From: Clostridiaceae bacterium | GTDB lineage: Bacteria; Bacillota; Clostridia; Saccharofermentanales; DTU023 | Length of the DNA stretch: 14,670 nt | Reading direction: 5' to 3' | NCBI GenBank assembly: GCA_012728535.1 | Contig: JAAYEX010000023.1 | Span: 1 to 14,670, forward strand | Part shown: piece after piece, positions 13,211 through 14,670 of the stretch | Numbering within the stretch: the first letter of the stretch is position 1 | How the letters are laid out: the number at the start of each line of letters is the position of its first letter | Notes under the pieces: model-generated | Database searches by the model: none | What the model saw: the letters and a program-made list of their open reading frames with translations, nothing else | Told to the model about the DNA's origin: nothing | Translations under genes and position numbers: made by a program

Positions 13211-14500
13211 TTATTTTGAAGCCATTATACTGTATAAATCATCAGACTGGGCAGATCCGCTTGTCGGGTTTTGGGATTGATTCCAGAAAAACAGCTCTTC
13301 TGTTGCCAGGGCAACTTTGGTCACACAGTTCTTGATATTTTTGGGATAAATATAGTAAGTGTCATCCAGCGTTGACAGAACAATACAGTCACCGCGGGAA
13401 TCATAATCGTATTCGATATGACAGGAATACATGCTGCCTGGAGTTTTGTGCAAGGGCAAGGTGGCGACCGGCTGATCAGCTTCCAGCATAAAGCCGTCCA
13501 GATTATGCGTCAGGCTTCCGTTGCCAAGATTAATGTAACCACGTGCGTTCGGCAAAGAGTCGATATCAACCGTGTCGCTGAATTCATAGCTGCCTTCTTC
13601 AATCTGCTTACGTACTTCTGCCCGTTGAAACTCATACCAGTCAGGCAAGTGCGGGTATTCAGTCTTTCCGTTTTCTGCACTCAATTCGCCCAAATCAGAA
13701 AGATTCCAGCCCTTGCCACAGTGTTCACACCAGAGGCGAAGTCCGGCAGAGTTCATTTGATGCTCCGTAAGACAAGCCGGACATTGATACAAAACCTTAT
13801 GAAGGCCCCTGGCGTTTTCGCGATGACCTATTCTGATCATGTTTTCTTTCTGCCAACGGTATTCGTCATAGGCAAATGCCTCACGGATCCGCCGGTTGAT
13901 CTCATCGACCGGCAGATTCTTTGCTTCCTCAGCTGTCAGTATTTTTGTAAAATCCGCGGCCAAATGCAGTTTGCGCTTGGAAAGGTTCCAGCAGGGTGAG
14001 CTTAGGTAATTTCCATGCATGTTGAGCATGGCAACAGGCACGCCCAAAAAGCGTGCTACTTTTCCCAGTGAGTCCGGCAGTACAGCGGTTGTACCGATTT
14101 GAGAGTAACGTGCTTCAGGGTAAAGAGCAAGAATATCGCCGTTATCGATCACCCGTTTCATGTGCCGCACCAGAGTCAGGTCATGCGTAAATTTGCGCTT
14201 GCAAATACCACCGACATTACGGAGCAGCCATTCACGCCCGATAACACCATCGATTGCTACCACATAATTCGCCCGGTGAGGGAAAATCGCTGCTGTAGTG
14301 ACCATGAAGTCAATAAAAGCATGGTGGGTACAAAGAAGAAGGTAAGGCGGTTTCAAATCCTCAACACCGCTGCGTTTAATTTTCAAACGACGCATCCAGA
14401 CATTCGGGTAACTTATCAGCCAGGTAATCGGACGCAGAAACCAACGTTGTCTGATCGGTTGTTTTTTCATATCAAAACGCACTATGCCGTCATTTGCCAT
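13211..14500 (-). CDS. PlsC-like acyltransferase with inserted zinc ribbon and C-terminal extension
   Basis: Probably transfers an acyl chain to lysophospholipid or a related acceptor at the membrane. The 429 residues are far longer than the usual 200-250 of PlsC. Residues about 45-195 carry the glycerolipid acyltransferase fold: the catalytic H59-x4-D64 (CTHHAFIDF), and the acceptor-phosphate motif PEAR (128-131, LYPEARYS). Residues 240-261 form a zinc ribbon (CPAC...CEHC). The remaining 170 residues (WYEFQRAEVRKQIEEGSYEF, then a beta-rich region, 300-410) have no recognised motif and could bind lipid or a partner. Specificity is unknown; it is not clearly the housekeeping PlsC. The ATG at 14498-14500 follows GGAGG by six bases. 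The promoter is at 14550-14578. Confidence 0.88.
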   Translation of the reverse strand: MANDGIVRFDMKKQPIRQRWFLRPITWLISYPNVWMRRLKIKRSGVEDLKPPYLLLCTHHAFIDFMVTTAAIFPHRANYVVAIDGVIGREWLLRNVGGICKRKFTHDLTLVRHMKRVIDNGDILALYPEARYSQIGTTAVLPDSLGKVARFLGVPVAMLNMHGNYLSSPCWNLSKRKLHLAADFTKILTAEEAKNLPVDEINRRIREAFAYDEYRWQKENMIRIGHRENARGLHKVLYQCPACLTEHQMNSAGLRLWCEHCGKGWNLSDLGELSAENGKTEYPHLPDWYEFQRAEVRKQIEEGSYEFSDTVDIDSLPNARGYINLGNGSLTHNLDGFMLEADQPVATLPLHKTPGSMYSCHIEYDYDSRGDCIVLSTLDDTYYIYPKNIKNCVTKVALATEELFFWNQSQNPTSGSAQSDDLYSIMASK

Positions 14501-14541
14501 TAAGGTCCTCCGCTGCTGCCGGCAATTTCTTTCCGGCGGTT

Positions 14542-14581
14542 TGCAAACGATTATAGCCCAGCAAAGTGAGAATGCAAACGA
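14542..14581. repeat. Direct repeats TGCAAACGA flanking the acyltransferase promoter
   Basis: TGCAAACGA occurs at 14542-14550 and again at 14573-14581, 31 bases apart, about three helical turns. One copy covers the -35 box and the other touches the -10. The first lies in the palindrome GTTTGCAAAC. A regulator site is plausible but unproven. Confidence 0.4.
14550..14578 (-). promoter_or_regulatory. Promoter of the acyltransferase gene
   Basis: Minus strand: consensus TATAAT (14550-14555), 17-base spacer and TTTGCA (14573-14578) as a moderate -35. The predicted leader is about 43 bases and includes a short GCCGG/CCGGC stem. Confidence 0.65.
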
Positions 14582-14670
14582 ATTATGAATTCTTTGGCAT
14601 CATTTGTTATATTGGAATCCGGATAGAGTGTCGCTTGATTTGAAAAGGGCTAGTCAATCTTATCTATGGA

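Noticed and set aside
13418..13999. 193-residue plus-strand ORF inside the acyltransferase gene
   Set aside because: Antisense shadow of a gene with clear motifs; no supporting start signal.

Overview
The window looks like a piece of chromosome from a low- to mid-GC Bacillota, most likely an anaerobic Clostridia-type lineage. This assignment is inferred from gene content: the clostridial-type long GluRS, consensus sigma-A promoters, strong AGGAGG-like ribosome sites and tight gene packing. No tRNA, rRNA, insertion sequence, phage gene or CRISPR array is visible. All but two protein genes are on the minus strand.

Right to left on the minus strand, 7354 down to 1 is a housekeeping cluster: gltX (GluRS), glsA (glutaminase), pyrG (CTP synthase), guaB (IMP dehydrogenase), greA (transcript cleavage factor) and lysS (LysRS, cut by the window start). 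gltX has a promoter at 7403-7431, just downstream of a terminator. pyrG has its own near-consensus promoter with a palindrome in the spacer. Ribosome sites lie in the preceding gene's 3' end for guaB and lysS, which suggests translational coupling.

The main discovery candidate is here. PyrG keeps an intact synthetase domain, but its glutamine amidotransferase domain has Gly386 where the catalytic Cys should be. The GTP-activation motif GGT[ML]RLG has also lost its Thr and Arg. The neighbouring upstream gene encodes a glutaminase with every expected catalytic residue. I infer an ammonia-dependent CTP synthase served in trans by GlsA, with GlsA's glutamate also usable by the adjacent GluRS. This resembles carbamoyl-phosphate synthetase I, which lost its amidotransferase Cys and uses free ammonia.

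The middle (7504-9850) holds a minus-strand four-CxxC zinc protein and a divergent plus-strand pair. The pair is a cytidylate-kinase-like protein with a degenerate P-loop fused to a PD-(D/E)xK-like C-terminal domain, then a hypoxanthine-phosphoribosyltransferase-like protein lacking key catalytic residues. Convergent to the pair is an apparent unclassified structured RNA of about 290 nt, with its own promoter (9855-9884) and a closing stem joining its 5' and 3' ends.

The right part (10016-14500, minus strand) holds three uncharacterised small membrane proteins (two with zinc ribbons, one with a 3 x 42-bp Pro-rich tandem repeat), an iron superoxide dismutase with a terminator, and a PlsC-like acyltransferase carrying an extra zinc ribbon and C-terminal region. 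The far right edge (14582-14670) has no recognised gene.
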